Assembly: GCA_012798135.1 (NCBI GenBank)
Contig: JAAZNU010000356.1
Location: forward strand, 1-35,152
Direction: 5' to 3'
Length of the DNA stretch: 35,152 nucleotides
DNA from: Veillonellaceae bacterium
Lineage (GTDB): Bacteria > Bacillota_C > Negativicutes > UBA1444
The notes under the pieces were generated by a model. That model was not told the DNA's origin, did no database searches, and saw only the letters and a program-made list of their open reading frames with translations. Positions 17,785 through 25,191 of the stretch are shown one piece after another. The translations under genes and the position numbers were made by a program. The number at the start of each line of letters is the position of its first letter. The stretch's first letter is position 1.

Positions 17785-18170
17785 TTTTTAATCACCTCTT
17801 CCAAATAATCAAGAATATTATTTTCTAATTCAGATAAAATACGATCTACATTATCATCATAAGCTTTGCGCATAAACGCCCTGGATGGTATGCGGCGACC
17901 ATCCCCGAACTCATTTAATAGAGCGATTCTCTCTAATTCTGGGTCAAAAACACCAACAGTGCCAGTTATATTATCTGCACCAGATGTAACTATCCACGAT
18001 ATATTGTTTAGAAGTTCACCGTGCTCAAAAAGAGGATGATCGAATCCCTTCCGCCGGATAGTCTCTGGTGCATTTGGAATGAATTCTGAACTGTCAATAA
18101 TCTTGCCGGCAACCGATTCGTGTAGTGAAATAGTGGCATTCTTGACCATCTCGGCTATTCGTTCATCCAC
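17781..18170 (-). CDS. HK97 gp10-like neck or tail-completion protein (129 aa)
   Basis: The protein has the gp10-type outline: an N-terminal helix (RIAEMVKNATISLHESVAG), a central beta part (NISWIVTSGADNITGTVGVF), a turn with LLNEFGDGRRIPSRAFMRKA and a long C-terminal helix. Proteins of this type join tail and head. GTG at 18170 has GAGGG 8 nt upstream and overlaps the previous stop. The stop overlaps the next gene by 4 nt. This is a good family match by pattern only. Confidence 0.75.
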   Translation of the reverse strand: MDERIAEMVKNATISLHESVAGKIIDSSEFIPNAPETIRRKGFDHPLFEHGELLNNISWIVTSGADNITGTVGVFDPELERIALLNEFGDGRRIPSRAFMRKAYDDNVDRILSELENNILDYLEEVIKK

Positions 18171-18828
18171 TGGAGTTGCCCTCGGACTTGATCATCAGCC
18201 CACTTGGTAAACGATCCTCTAATGTTTTGCAGAACTCCAGCCAATCCTCAGGAGTGTCGGGAATATCTGTTATATTCAGATAGCTTCTTATCACCAGCTC
18301 GCCGACTGCATCCATCTCGGATTCAGTAACCGGCCTGCCGGTCTGACCATTGATGATCCTCCCACGGAATGTTGCATTGCCGTCCATTAATACTAGACTA
18401 TCAATACTATCCGCACCGGTTTCTAGGACCACAGAATTGGTTATATCCCCTGAACCAGAGAAGCTCCCATTGATCTTCGTTGCTAGATATGTATGTTTAT
18501 ATCCAGCTCCATAAGATCGTACTTCATACTGATTCTTATATCCCCCCTTTACTCCATAAACCGTGAATGAAGAAGAAAATTTCTGCTCGGTCCCATCCCA
18601 TTCACGAATAACCTTATATGCCAGACTCTCAGCGTTATCGGTAATCACTCGATCATATGCATTTTTACTGTAAGTAGTATGATCGATCGAACCCTTACCG
18701 AAAATGCTCTCCTCAATAATATTTGCATTACCAGTAAGACTTAACAGAATGATTATTATGGCACAAGATACGGCCATAAACGTGAATACGAGCATGAAAA
18801 TATCTCGCTTCGACAGATCGGATGACAT
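18163..18828 (-). CDS. Membrane-anchored protein (about 221 aa)
   Basis: One membrane span lies at residues about 10-32 (DIFMLVFTFMAVSCAIIIIL). The remaining 185 residues have no further span and are beta-rich (YEVRSYGAGYKHTYLATKIN, then SVVLETGADSIDSLVLMDGN), as expected for an exported domain. The last 60 residues are helical. The start is ATG 18828 with TGTGAT at 4 nt; GTG 18837 is also open. It sits inside the head-tail connector genes, where membrane proteins are not usual. It could be a receptor or entry component, an assembly anchor, or an exclusion factor; none is proven. Confidence 0.65.
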   Translation of the reverse strand: MSSDLSKRDIFMLVFTFMAVSCAIIIILLSLTGNANIIEESIFGKGSIDHTTYSKNAYDRVITDNAESLAYKVIREWDGTEQKFSSSFTVYGVKGGYKNQYEVRSYGAGYKHTYLATKINGSFSGSGDITNSVVLETGADSIDSLVLMDGNATFRGRIINGQTGRPVTESEMDAVGELVIRSYLNITDIPDTPEDWLEFCKTLEDRLPSGLMIKSEGNSSG

Positions 18829-18833
18829 TTGAA

Positions 18834-18902
18834 TCACACAACAAAAATACAGAAATACATATACAGCATCAATCCAATAGGGATTAACCTGGAAGCAACC
18901 AA
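18834..18902 (-). CDS. Possible 22-aa membrane peptide
   Basis: TTG at 18902 follows GGAGGTGGGAGG and opens VASRLIPIGLMLYMYFCIF and V-V before TGA. The peptide is hydrophobic enough to span a membrane. It fills the space between two genes and its stop lies a few nt before the start of the membrane-anchored protein. The ribosome-binding site is strong but very close to the TTG, and 22 codons could arise by chance. Confidence 0.25.
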   Translation of the reverse strand: MVASRLIPIGLMLYMYFCIFVV

Positions 18903-18915
18903 CCTCCCACCTCCA

Positions 18916-19347
18916 TTAGTACATCAACCACCCTGGACGAACCAACCTCCCCGTAGGTCCATAGGCAATTATTTGTCGAATGGCGGCATTAGCAGTCTCA
19001 CGGAGTAACTTGAGCTTAGATGCAGTCTCTCTCTGAATCACATCTCCAATAGGCGTCCATATACCCTCGCTGTTATAGCTCCCAGGAAGATCATTTAGAA
19101 CCCTATCGCTATATGCTTGGTATGCCAGAAAAGCCGCATAATTCCTTTTCGCAAGAACGACGATATCTGGGTCCGCCGAGGATCTTCTTGCCAATCCATT
19201 GATATAAGTGTCTGCCCGTGATATCGCATTTAATATAACGGCATCTGATAACTCCTGAGCACTCGGGAGATTGAGAATGCTCCTGATCTCACTAACAACG
19301 TCAGTACTTTTTACAACATACAGAGACGATCCATAGGCAGATGACAA
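18916..19347 (-). CDS. Head-tail adaptor-like protein (about 143 aa)
   Basis: The protein is largely helical: VVSEIRSILNLPSAQELSDA, then ILNAISRADTYINGLARRS, then KRNYAAFLAYQAYSDRVL. This layout matches gp6/gp15-type adaptors that bind below the portal ring. TTG at 19347 has GGTGAT at 4 nt; a GTG at 19356 lies inside that site, so TTG is preferred. It ends in LVRPGWLMY. Position and helical pattern support the assignment but I see no unique motif. Confidence 0.65.
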   Translation of the reverse strand: MSSAYGSSLYVVKSTDVVSEIRSILNLPSAQELSDAVILNAISRADTYINGLARRSSADPDIVVLAKRNYAAFLAYQAYSDRVLNDLPGSYNSEGIWTPIGDVIQRETASKLKLLRETANAAIRQIIAYGPTGRLVRPGWLMY

Positions 19348-19352
19348 TACGA

Positions 19353-19670
19353 TCACCTATACAGTAAAACATTGGAACTCTCCGGCGGGAACCTCATTAC
19401 AGAATCCTCTCCATCGTCATCATCGTCCTGGGATATCTTCAATTCATTTATGGCCCCAGATAGATACTCTCGAAAACCATTCGGCCAGACTATCTGAGAT
19501 ACCCTCCAGATGGGAAATGCAACACATGAGTCCTTTGTAGTATCAATACATTCAACTATTTCAGAACCCACCCGAAACTCGTTGCACCGGAATATAACCG
19601 GCCTTCCAAAAAGATAGAAGTTGATCCTCTCTTTTAGCGTTTCGGGCCAAAGAAATACAAAAATATCCAA
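19353..19670 (-). CDS. Unknown protein, paralogue of the gene at 30441-30746 (105 aa)
   Basis: A TTG start at 19670 has AGGTGGG 6 nt upstream. The first residues (DIFVFLWPETLKERINFYLF) and the core (EIVECIDTTKDSCVAFPIWR) match the copy beside the terminase gene. The tail differs and contains a run of Asp (DDDDDGED). The stop TGA overlaps the GGTGAT site of the next gene. Two copies in one virus, one within the connector genes, suggest a virion or assembly part used twice. No named family is recognised. Confidence 0.65.
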   Translation of the reverse strand: MDIFVFLWPETLKERINFYLFGRPVIFRCNEFRVGSEIVECIDTTKDSCVAFPIWRVSQIVWPNGFREYLSGAINELKISQDDDDDGEDSVMRFPPESSNVLLYR

Positions 19671-19681
19671 TAATATCCCAC

Positions 19682-20212
19682 CTAGAAATTCAGATTTTGA
19701 TGAGTCCTCAATGAATCCGTCGATATGCCACTGTCTGGTTCGAGCATCCCACGATAGAAGTATGGCTCCACATCACTAGATCCATTATATGGGGGAGCTG
19801 CTCTCCAAGCAGCTTTCGTAATTATATCCAATAGCTTTTTATACGCCATCCTTGGGGACGTATCCCCTCCTCGTTCAATATCAATCGTCGGAAGACCTGG
19901 CTCGGTTTCAACCTTCTGCCGGAGATAAGACCAATCAGGATTTGACATCTCACAGTAATCCGCAATCAGATGACACAATGCCGCCCGCATCTGTGCATAT
20001 GTTGCCGATATGCCGCCTCTGCTTAATAGATCGGCCCTGAACTCATCAACTGCCAGATCATAGTACATTGAGAAATGATTGTATTTGAGATATCTCGGTT
20101 CTGTTGCGATACCTGCATCATACTGGTCCTTTGTCTGTACATTGATATATGGATACTGTAGCTCGAAAAATTCGAGTACATTATCAACTTCAGGATATTC
20201 AGAGTCGGCCAT
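19682..20212 (-). CDS. Head-tail connector candidate (176 aa)
   Basis: This protein is mostly helical and aromatic (DSEYPEVDNVLEFFELQYPY, then NHFSMYYDLAVDEFRADLL and AALCHLIADYCEMSNPDWSY). The start is ATG at 20212 or TTG at 20221, and neither has a clear Shine-Dalgarno site. It follows the decoration protein and precedes three small connector-like genes, a place usually held by head completion proteins. No specific family is recognised. Confidence 0.6.
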   Translation of the reverse strand: MADSEYPEVDNVLEFFELQYPYINVQTKDQYDAGIATEPRYLKYNHFSMYYDLAVDEFRADLLSRGGISATYAQMRAALCHLIADYCEMSNPDWSYLRQKVETEPGLPTIDIERGGDTSPRMAYKKLLDIITKAAWRAAPPYNGSSDVEPYFYRGMLEPDSGISTDSLRTHQNLNF

Positions 20213-20236
20213 ATCGGTCAATTAGAAAAAAAGTGT

Positions 20237-21028
20237 TTAAGCGGTTCGATCCTGATATATGACCATTAACTTATCTCCAGTAGTATCAGATCCACCAGTA
20301 TTGTTAATGGTATTAGCGGCGCTTATCGTGAACTGACTGGTAAGATCCGCCACATTCACGACACTACCTGTGCTAATGTCAAATTGTATAACAGCGACCA
20401 ACTGGTCTCCGGTGGCAATACCAGTTACTGTGTGGTTACCAGCCGATCCGCCTGCTATCACCGTTGTCTTTATTACACCAGCAGCAACCTTTGGAAAAGT
20501 CACTGCACCATCCTCGATTAGACTGCTGCCGATTGCAATGATCTTTTTGTCGCCTGGGAAGAACTTGATTGCTCCAGCTGTAGAAGATTTGGCGGTAACA
20601 GTTCCCACTATCTGCTGAACTACGTCTGCCCCTGTTGGCGCAGATGCCGTATAACCTCCGGCGGATTTAGAGAGATAGACCAGATCCCCTACGTTCAACG
20701 AGTTTGTGTTCAGGCCGGTGACTACAGCTTCTCTAGCAGCAACGCCCGTATCGCCATCAGCTATTGTTTCAGTAAGAACGAGATCCGCAATTAAGCGACC
20801 ATCTGCATCCGCCGGAGCTACGATGTATGCCCCAGCCGTCGAGTTATATCCTGCAATATATACCAGGGTTCCTGCGGCAAGAGAACCTCCTGTGTTGTTT
20901 AGGACTGTTACCTCCTCAGGAGGAAGAAGCATATCAGTAGTAATCTCGGTTCCATTGAGATAAAATTTCTTGGCTTTGAGACCATCAACAGCAACCGATC
21001 CTTCAAGCCTTTGTGTTGGTAGTACCAT
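20237..21028 (-). CDS. Second capsid decoration-like protein (263 aa)
   Basis: This 263-residue protein is Gly-, Ala-, Thr- and Val-rich and almost free of Cys and Trp. The middle (TLVYIAGYNSTAGAYIVAPA, then LNVGDLVYLSKSAGGYTASA) resembles the beta-sandwich of cement proteins. The C-terminal 70 residues (TGIATGDQLVAVIQFD, LTSQFTISAANTINNTGGSD) look like a second beta domain. GGTGAT lies 4 nt before the ATG. The stop is followed by seven T's on the minus strand, a possible T-run terminator. A shell decoration role fits position and composition; other virion roles are possible. Confidence 0.65.
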   Translation of the reverse strand: MVLPTQRLEGSVAVDGLKAKKFYLNGTEITTDMLLPPEEVTVLNNTGGSLAAGTLVYIAGYNSTAGAYIVAPADADGRLIADLVLTETIADGDTGVAAREAVVTGLNTNSLNVGDLVYLSKSAGGYTASAPTGADVVQQIVGTVTAKSSTAGAIKFFPGDKKIIAIGSSLIEDGAVTFPKVAAGVIKTTVIAGGSAGNHTVTGIATGDQLVAVIQFDISTGSVVNVADLTSQFTISAANTINNTGGSDTTGDKLMVIYQDRTA

Positions 21029-21179
21029 TTATATCACCCTCTTTGATGGGTTCTAGGTATCTGGCTGCCACTAGGGATTTGAGATTCTTGAAAGCCTTGG
21101 CTTTATAAATAGGAATGATCTCCCCTATAGTGTAAGTTTTCTTCGATCCGCTAAATGGCATAATTACCCTATACCTCAT
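21003..21179 (-). CDS. Small conserved-type protein (58 aa)
   Basis: An ATG at 21179 follows GAGATGATT by 4 nt and opens 58 codons: MRYRVIMPFSGSKKTYTIGE, then a helix (YKAKAFKNLKSLVAARYLEP) and a polar end. Its last 26 nt overlap the start of the next gene, whose GGTGAT site lies inside it. Short proteins of this shape (RYRV--PF, then 'YLEP') are frequent next to phage head genes. The function is not known to me. An internal ATG (M7) is possible but lacks the upstream site. Confidence 0.65.
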   Translation of the reverse strand: MRYRVIMPFSGSKKTYTIGEIIPIYKAKAFKNLKSLVAARYLEPIKEGDINGTTNTKA

Positions 21180-21207
21180 CTTTAATCATCTCGATAAAAA
21201 GAAAGAA

Positions 21208-21231
21208 GGAGCAATTTTAACTAATTGCTCC
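21208..21231 (-). terminator. Hairpin terminator after the capsid gene
   Basis: Nine-bp arms GGAGCAATT and AATTGCTCC flank a 6-nt loop containing the capsid stop codon. On the minus strand it is followed by TTCTTTCTTTTT. Hairpin plus T-run is the intrinsic terminator pattern and in archaea the T-run alone can suffice. A partial terminator would favour capsid over downstream gene expression. Confidence 0.6.
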
Positions 21232-22224
21232 AGAGAAGAATATTCCGAGATCTGCTCCAATGACCTTCTGATCGTAGCACATGAATCCCTGAGTATAATC
21301 AACCATGTGCCTCTGATCAGGTATCCTCTGAATGGCAATCTCCATACCAGCTCCCATTCCCGTAAATGAGAATGTGTAACCGGCAGATGGCATCATGAGG
21401 CTCGGAGAATCAGGAACATAACCCAACCAGGCATTCTTTCCAAACACCCAGTCTGAGACAAAAGTAGCTGCATCCTCCTCGCTGGTAGCCACGATCGCAG
21501 ATCCAACGTAGAGCTTCTTCACACCGAGGACATTTGCGATCATGTCAGTTGTCGTGATGGGGACCTGGGTATACTTGAACATCTCCTTGATAACAGGATG
21601 GATTCTGATCTTCTGGTATACCTGCTCAGACATTATGGCGACATTGGGAGTAAATCCAGTCTTACCCTTGACAGTGATGATTGCCTTGGTGAAGTCCTCG
21701 ATTGGGTTTGAGTTCTCGTAGTCATCCCATTTAATGAACTGAGTACTATTGGGGCCGGAACTCACACCAGTCAGATCTGTTCCCCAAACACTGGTAGTGA
21801 AGAACTTGTTTGCCCACTCGACCTCCCTGCCGAGCAAAAGAGTCTGAGCAATAAACTCAGCAGTTGCTCTCTCGAAGTTGATTACACTATCTGCATTGGC
21901 AGCGATATCCCATCTCAGAGGATGCTCGAATGCCCTGAACTCGCAGCCATAGGTTGGAGTATTGTCGAGATTGAACATGCTCTGTGGCATGGGGGTGCCT
22001 GGAGTCCACTTTCTTCCACGATTCCTGAAGAACGTGTCCTGAGCGAATTTATAGTACCTTCCACTCAGGTTTGGAACAGGAATATTTGGGAAAACCTTAT
22101 CAGCAATAAATTCCTCTCTGCTCTGCATGTATGCAACTGACATTGTGGAGAGAGGAACATCGACGTGGACATCCCTTATGTCCGCCGCCTTTCTAACAGT
22201 AATATCTTGTATTGGATAATTCAT
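21217..22224 (-). CDS. Major capsid protein
   Basis: This 335-residue protein occupies the usual place after protease, scaffold and cement proteins. Its course (MSREEF-like start QSREEFIADKVFPNIPV, then FAQDTFFRNRGRKWTPG, then LLLGREVEWANKFFTTSV) matches major capsid proteins of tailed viruses, and an HK97 fold is expected. The N-terminal segment carries RDVHVDVPL, also found in the protease. GGTGA lies upstream of the ATG. The TAG stop sits inside a hairpin followed by a T-rich run, so most transcription may end here, giving more capsid than downstream mRNA. No cleavage of an N-terminal delta domain is obvious; the delta-like role would be with the separate scaffold. Confidence 0.88.
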   Translation of the reverse strand: MNYPIQDITVRKAADIRDVHVDVPLSTMSVAYMQSREEFIADKVFPNIPVPNLSGRYYKFAQDTFFRNRGRKWTPGTPMPQSMFNLDNTPTYGCEFRAFEHPLRWDIAANADSVINFERATAEFIAQTLLLGREVEWANKFFTTSVWGTDLTGVSSGPNSTQFIKWDDYENSNPIEDFTKAIITVKGKTGFTPNVAIMSEQVYQKIRIHPVIKEMFKYTQVPITTTDMIANVLGVKKLYVGSAIVATSEEDAATFVSDWVFGKNAWLGYVPDSPSLMMPSAGYTFSFTGMGAGMEIAIQRIPDQRHMVDYTQGFMCYDQKVIGADLGIFFSGAIS

Positions 22225-22239
22225 TATTATTCACCATTT

Positions 22240-22635
22240 TTAGACGTGCAGAGTATGCCGAATCATTCCATCGACACTCACAGTCGCCAGAGCACCGGCG
22301 GAAGTGGGGCCTGCAATGAGACACATTCCTAGATAATTATCTTTGTCAAGACTCATTGCCACGGCATAACCATTATCGTCCGCTCCGTATGCCGCTCCCT
22401 GAGCAAGACCCGCACTGCTTACCTTCACGCGGGATACTCCCTTCACACGAACCTTGGCGGCTTCACCCTGCCTGGGTTTATTTACGAGTATTCCGACTGG
22501 GACATCACTGGATGTACAGAGCTCTATCTGCCCACCGGACCCCAGCTTAACTATATGATACTGCTTCGCAGAAAGATCCGCTCCAGCAGTAAAAAATGAA
22601 TAATCAGTTACATCAGTCTCAAACATTTCAGCCAT
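22240..22635 (-). CDS. Head decoration or cement protein (131 aa)
   Basis: This 131-residue beta-rich protein lies directly before the capsid gene. The sequence (AGADLSAKQYHIVKLGSGGQ, then GILVNKPRQGEAAKVRVKGV, and VKVSSAGLAQGAAYGADDNG) resembles the DUF2190 and cement protein group, in which a beta-sandwich binds at capsid symmetry axes and stabilises the shell. AAGGTGAT lies 5 nt before the ATG. No Cys-rich or catalytic motif is present. The role is inferred from position and sequence style. Confidence 0.75.
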   Translation of the reverse strand: MAEMFETDVTDYSFFTAGADLSAKQYHIVKLGSGGQIELCTSSDVPVGILVNKPRQGEAAKVRVKGVSRVKVSSAGLAQGAAYGADDNGYAVAMSLDKDNYLGMCLIAGPTSAGALATVSVDGMIRHTLHV

Positions 22636-22652
22636 TTATTATCACCTTAAAT

Positions 22653-23309
22653 CTATCCCCTGATCTCTTTCTGATAGAGGACATACAGATCAGGATTCAT
22701 CTCCCAGGCCTTTGCCTCAGCCTGAGCCATCGTCATGCTAGGATTGCTTGCGACCATGCTCTTGGCTATACTTCTTATCTGGTCGATCACAGATCCACCA
22801 GGAGCAGCGCCGGACTTTCCGATCTCCTTGAATGCAACCCCAGACTCAATGAGAGTGTTTGCAGCCTTCAGCATCTCGGTAAGCTTTCCATAAGTCTCAG
22901 GAGATAGCTTCTCAGATGCCTCCTTTAGGACTAGGCCAACTGCATCAGCCTTTCCGATTCTGGAATACTGTACGGCTGCCGTCTCGGTAAACTCCTTCAA
23001 AACACGCCTGTCGCGCTCATCGGCCAATGCCTTCTCGACCTCCTCCAACCTCTTGCGAAGGGCGATCTTCTCCTCCTGAGCCTTACGAAGAGCTATATCA
23101 GATTTGGAAGTTCTCTTGGACTTGGTGAGTTCCTCTTTGGGCTTCTCTTCCTCTTCCTCTTCCTCCTCATCGGGCTTCTTCTCATCCTCCTTTACCTCGG
23201 TTACGGGCTCGGGATCAATGGCATTAGCTCCCTCTGTTCCGTCACCTTCGAGAGCCTCTTCCTTCTCCTTTTCTTTCTCATCAGGCTCTTCTTTTCTCAT
23301 TTTAGACAT
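22653..23309 (-). CDS. Scaffold-like protein (218 aa)
   Basis: An ATG at 23309 is preceded by AGGTGAT at 6 nt, the standard start signal of this block; the open frame also reaches back to GTG 23426. The N-terminal 65 residues are a run of Glu, Lys and Asp (EEEEEEEEKPKEELTKSKRT). A long coiled coil follows (ALRKAQEEKIALRKRLEEVE). The C-terminal third is helical and ends PDLYVLYQKEIRG. A charged, extended, coiled-coil protein directly between protease and capsid is the classic profile of a scaffolding protein that is degraded or released after head assembly. The stop is TAG. Confidence 0.75.
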   Translation of the reverse strand: MSKMRKEEPDEKEKEKEEALEGDGTEGANAIDPEPVTEVKEDEKKPDEEEEEEEEKPKEELTKSKRTSKSDIALRKAQEEKIALRKRLEEVEKALADERDRRVLKEFTETAAVQYSRIGKADAVGLVLKEASEKLSPETYGKLTEMLKAANTLIESGVAFKEIGKSGAAPGGSVIDQIRSIAKSMVASNPSMTMAQAEAKAWEMNPDLYVLYQKEIRG

Positions 23310-23471
23310 ATCTACATCACCTAAAGATTTGTAAAGTATTTTTTTATTATTCGCTCCACGGTCAACAATACTGACCTCTGTTACTAAAACATCAGTTAAA
23401 ATATTTGCTTCAACCAAAAGTATCACCCATCCGGTGGCCGGTCGAATTTTCTAGAAAATGTATGCGACATG
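23310..23471 (-). other. XkdF-type segment cut off by a frame change
   Basis: An ATG at 23471, 8 nt after the protease stop, reads MSHTFSRKFDRPPDG and then TGA. From the same point, the -1 frame continues VILLVEANILTDV, EVSIVDRGANNKK and ILYKSLGDVD into the scaffold frame. One more G in the GGG at the junction would join the two into a single frame. The EVSIVDRGAN pattern is typical of XkdF-like proteins. A GTG at 23426 could start the second part but has no ribosome-binding site. Either a one-base deletion, a sequencing error in a G run, or recoding could explain it. Confidence 0.45.
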
Positions 23472-23478
23472 ATTTTTT

Positions 23479-24330
23479 TCAAAGCGGCGTACTTTTTGCA
23501 TACCCGCCGATGGAAAGACCTGTTAATTTACCTTCTACAACATCCTGCCAAACAGCCGGATCATTGATCTTAATGCCCATTATCCATGCGCCTTTTCTGA
23601 CCTTTTCAGATCCGAGCATGAAATCAATGGGAGCAATATAATTTTGAATGACTACAGCATCAGTAGGAGATTCATGTTGCTTCCATATGTTTCTGTAGTG
23701 CTCCATATAAACATCAGAAGCCTTTTCTATCTCCTCAGGAGGTATTATATCGCCCTGAAGATCGACCTCATTTGGCTGGAGAACTATACCAAAAACTTTG
23801 TGTTGATATGTGTCAACCTTGCTGATCGGGACATATATTGATTTTGATACTATGGTTCCAGTATCATCGGACTCAAAACACTTCTCGCCAATAGGCCGGT
23901 CTACATGAACATCTCTGGCATCTATGGCAAACTCCGTTTTCGATCCATTGATCTCTTGAAGTCCTGCAAGATGCTTTCGTTCATCTTCCAGATATGGTGT
24001 TAAATAACCTTCCAATTGTGGGAAATCCTGTATAGCTTTTATATACGCATCGATCGCTTCCTTCTCATCTCCAATGAGACTTTCGATGACTCCCACTATG
24101 GTTTTCTCTGTTTCCATAGCTTTTAACATTTCTACCTTATCATCAGGGGTCATGCTGGAAGAAAGAATCTTAGAAACATCACTTCCCTCAATCGCATATC
24201 CCTGGACGTAAGCTCTTCGTTTAGCTTCATTCCGTTCTGCTTCATTACCTGGATGATATACATAGCATTTGCCGGAATCTCCCCATCTAAATCCAGGCAA
24301 TGAATTTTCAGAACATTCTTGAATAGGCAT
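23479..24330 (-). CDS. XkdF-like prohead protease with ferritin-like insert
   Basis: The C-terminal 120 residues (about 165-283) match the XkdF-type phage serine protease: HKVFGIVLQPNEVDLQGDII, then W216-K-Q-H219, and GLSIGGY with Ser273 as likely nucleophile. It should trim scaffold and capsid proteins during head maturation. The first 48 residues (LPGFRWGDSGKCYVYHPG) form a small Cys-containing module seen in such proteases. Residues about 80-125 carry E-x2-A-x2-Y then DERKH, a ferritin-like half-motif. A linker at 139-146 (RDVHVDRP) recurs in the capsid protein. The frame stops at GGYAKSTPL, before the EVSIVDRGAN segment that some XkdF-like proteins carry; that segment lies in the next frame. 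Confidence 0.8.
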   Translation of the reverse strand: MPIQECSENSLPGFRWGDSGKCYVYHPGNEAERNEAKRRAYVQGYAIEGSDVSKILSSSMTPDDKVEMLKAMETEKTIVGVIESLIGDEKEAIDAYIKAIQDFPQLEGYLTPYLEDERKHLAGLQEINGSKTEFAIDARDVHVDRPIGEKCFESDDTGTIVSKSIYVPISKVDTYQHKVFGIVLQPNEVDLQGDIIPPEEIEKASDVYMEHYRNIWKQHESPTDAVVIQNYIAPIDFMLGSEKVRKGAWIMGIKINDPAVWQDVVEGKLTGLSIGGYAKSTPL

Positions 24331-25181
24331 TAAAAATCATCCTCAATTTCGTTGAAATAAACACAATTCAATGAATGCTTCCCAGGATCTCCGAACTCGA
24401 CGATCATTGCCCCAATCGAAGGGCGATAATTGAGGCCACCTGTGCCGATATGCCCGCCGACCATGCATGGGGTATTGATGAGAAGTTCCGCTCCTGCCCA
24501 CCTAGGAACGATGTCCCAGGTATGAGTATGCCCATTGATTATCAATTCAGGTGGTCTCGATAATACAGAATATAGCTTTTTATTGGTCCCAACACGCGAG
24601 TATTCTGCAAAATTCCCAATTCCATGACTGATGATTATATTTCCAAATTCGAGGCCTCCGTACATCGAACCAATGAACTCCATATCCGTCCGATTTCTGG
24701 ATATTTCTCGGCAGACATCAATTCCCAATGATTTTACAAACTTCTCGTCATGATTGCCGGATATGAAGTAGGTTTTTAGATCATTTGGGTAATTCCCCAC
24801 CACATAATCGATCATATCATCAGGAGATGTTATAAACTGGTTCTTTCTTCGAGATGGTGCAGTCGTATAACCATCCGTCAGATCTCCCGCATGAACAATA
24901 CATGAACAACCATTCAACCGTGCTGAACGATAAAAATCTTTCAAATGAGTTAATTGCTGAAAACGACTTCCTAAGTGGGTGTCACTTACAATCCCTATAC
25001 GAAATATCTTAGGAGGTCCATCTTTGAATTGCGAAGGATCTATGCCGACTTTATCCCACCATAATCGAGAAAAAGTGCCGCGCCCCATGCCGAGAACTTT
25101 TGCACTTTCCTTGAATGTTCCGGTTTCTCGGTATGCAGATATGAGATCTTCTCGACTGACTGCAATAAATCGTTTTCCCAA
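24330..25181 (-). CDS. Calcineurin-like metallophosphoesterase with N-terminal HTH
   Basis: All signature motifs of the binuclear metallophosphoesterase fold are present in order: D67-x-H69 (SDTHLG), GD100 (HAGDLTDG), GNH144DE, H186 (ISHGIG) and GHTH at 217-220. Family members cleave phosphomono- or phosphodiesters with Mn or Fe ions. Residues 8-42 form a helix-turn-helix-like unit (SAYRETGTFKESAKVLGMGR), suggesting DNA binding, so DNA or a nucleotide may be the substrate. TTG at 25181 has AGGAGG 6 nt upstream. The stop overlaps the protease start. Presence of this enzyme between fibre and protease genes is unusual for a morphogenesis block. Confidence 0.88.
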   Translation of the reverse strand: MGKRFIAVSREDLISAYRETGTFKESAKVLGMGRGTFSRLWWDKVGIDPSQFKDGPPKIFRIGIVSDTHLGSRFQQLTHLKDFYRSARLNGCSCIVHAGDLTDGYTTAPSRRKNQFITSPDDMIDYVVGNYPNDLKTYFISGNHDEKFVKSLGIDVCREISRNRTDMEFIGSMYGGLEFGNIIISHGIGNFAEYSRVGTNKKLYSVLSRPPELIINGHTHTWDIVPRWAGAELLINTPCMVGGHIGTGGLNYRPSIGAMIVEFGDPGKHSLNCVYFNEIEDDF

Positions 25182-25191
25182 ATGATGCCTC

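Noticed and set aside
23479..23500. Slippery A-run (GCAAAAAGT) near the protease stop as a frameshift site
   Set aside because: The frame reached by slippage ends at TAG at about 23450, before the downstream XkdF-type segment, so it cannot join the two products.
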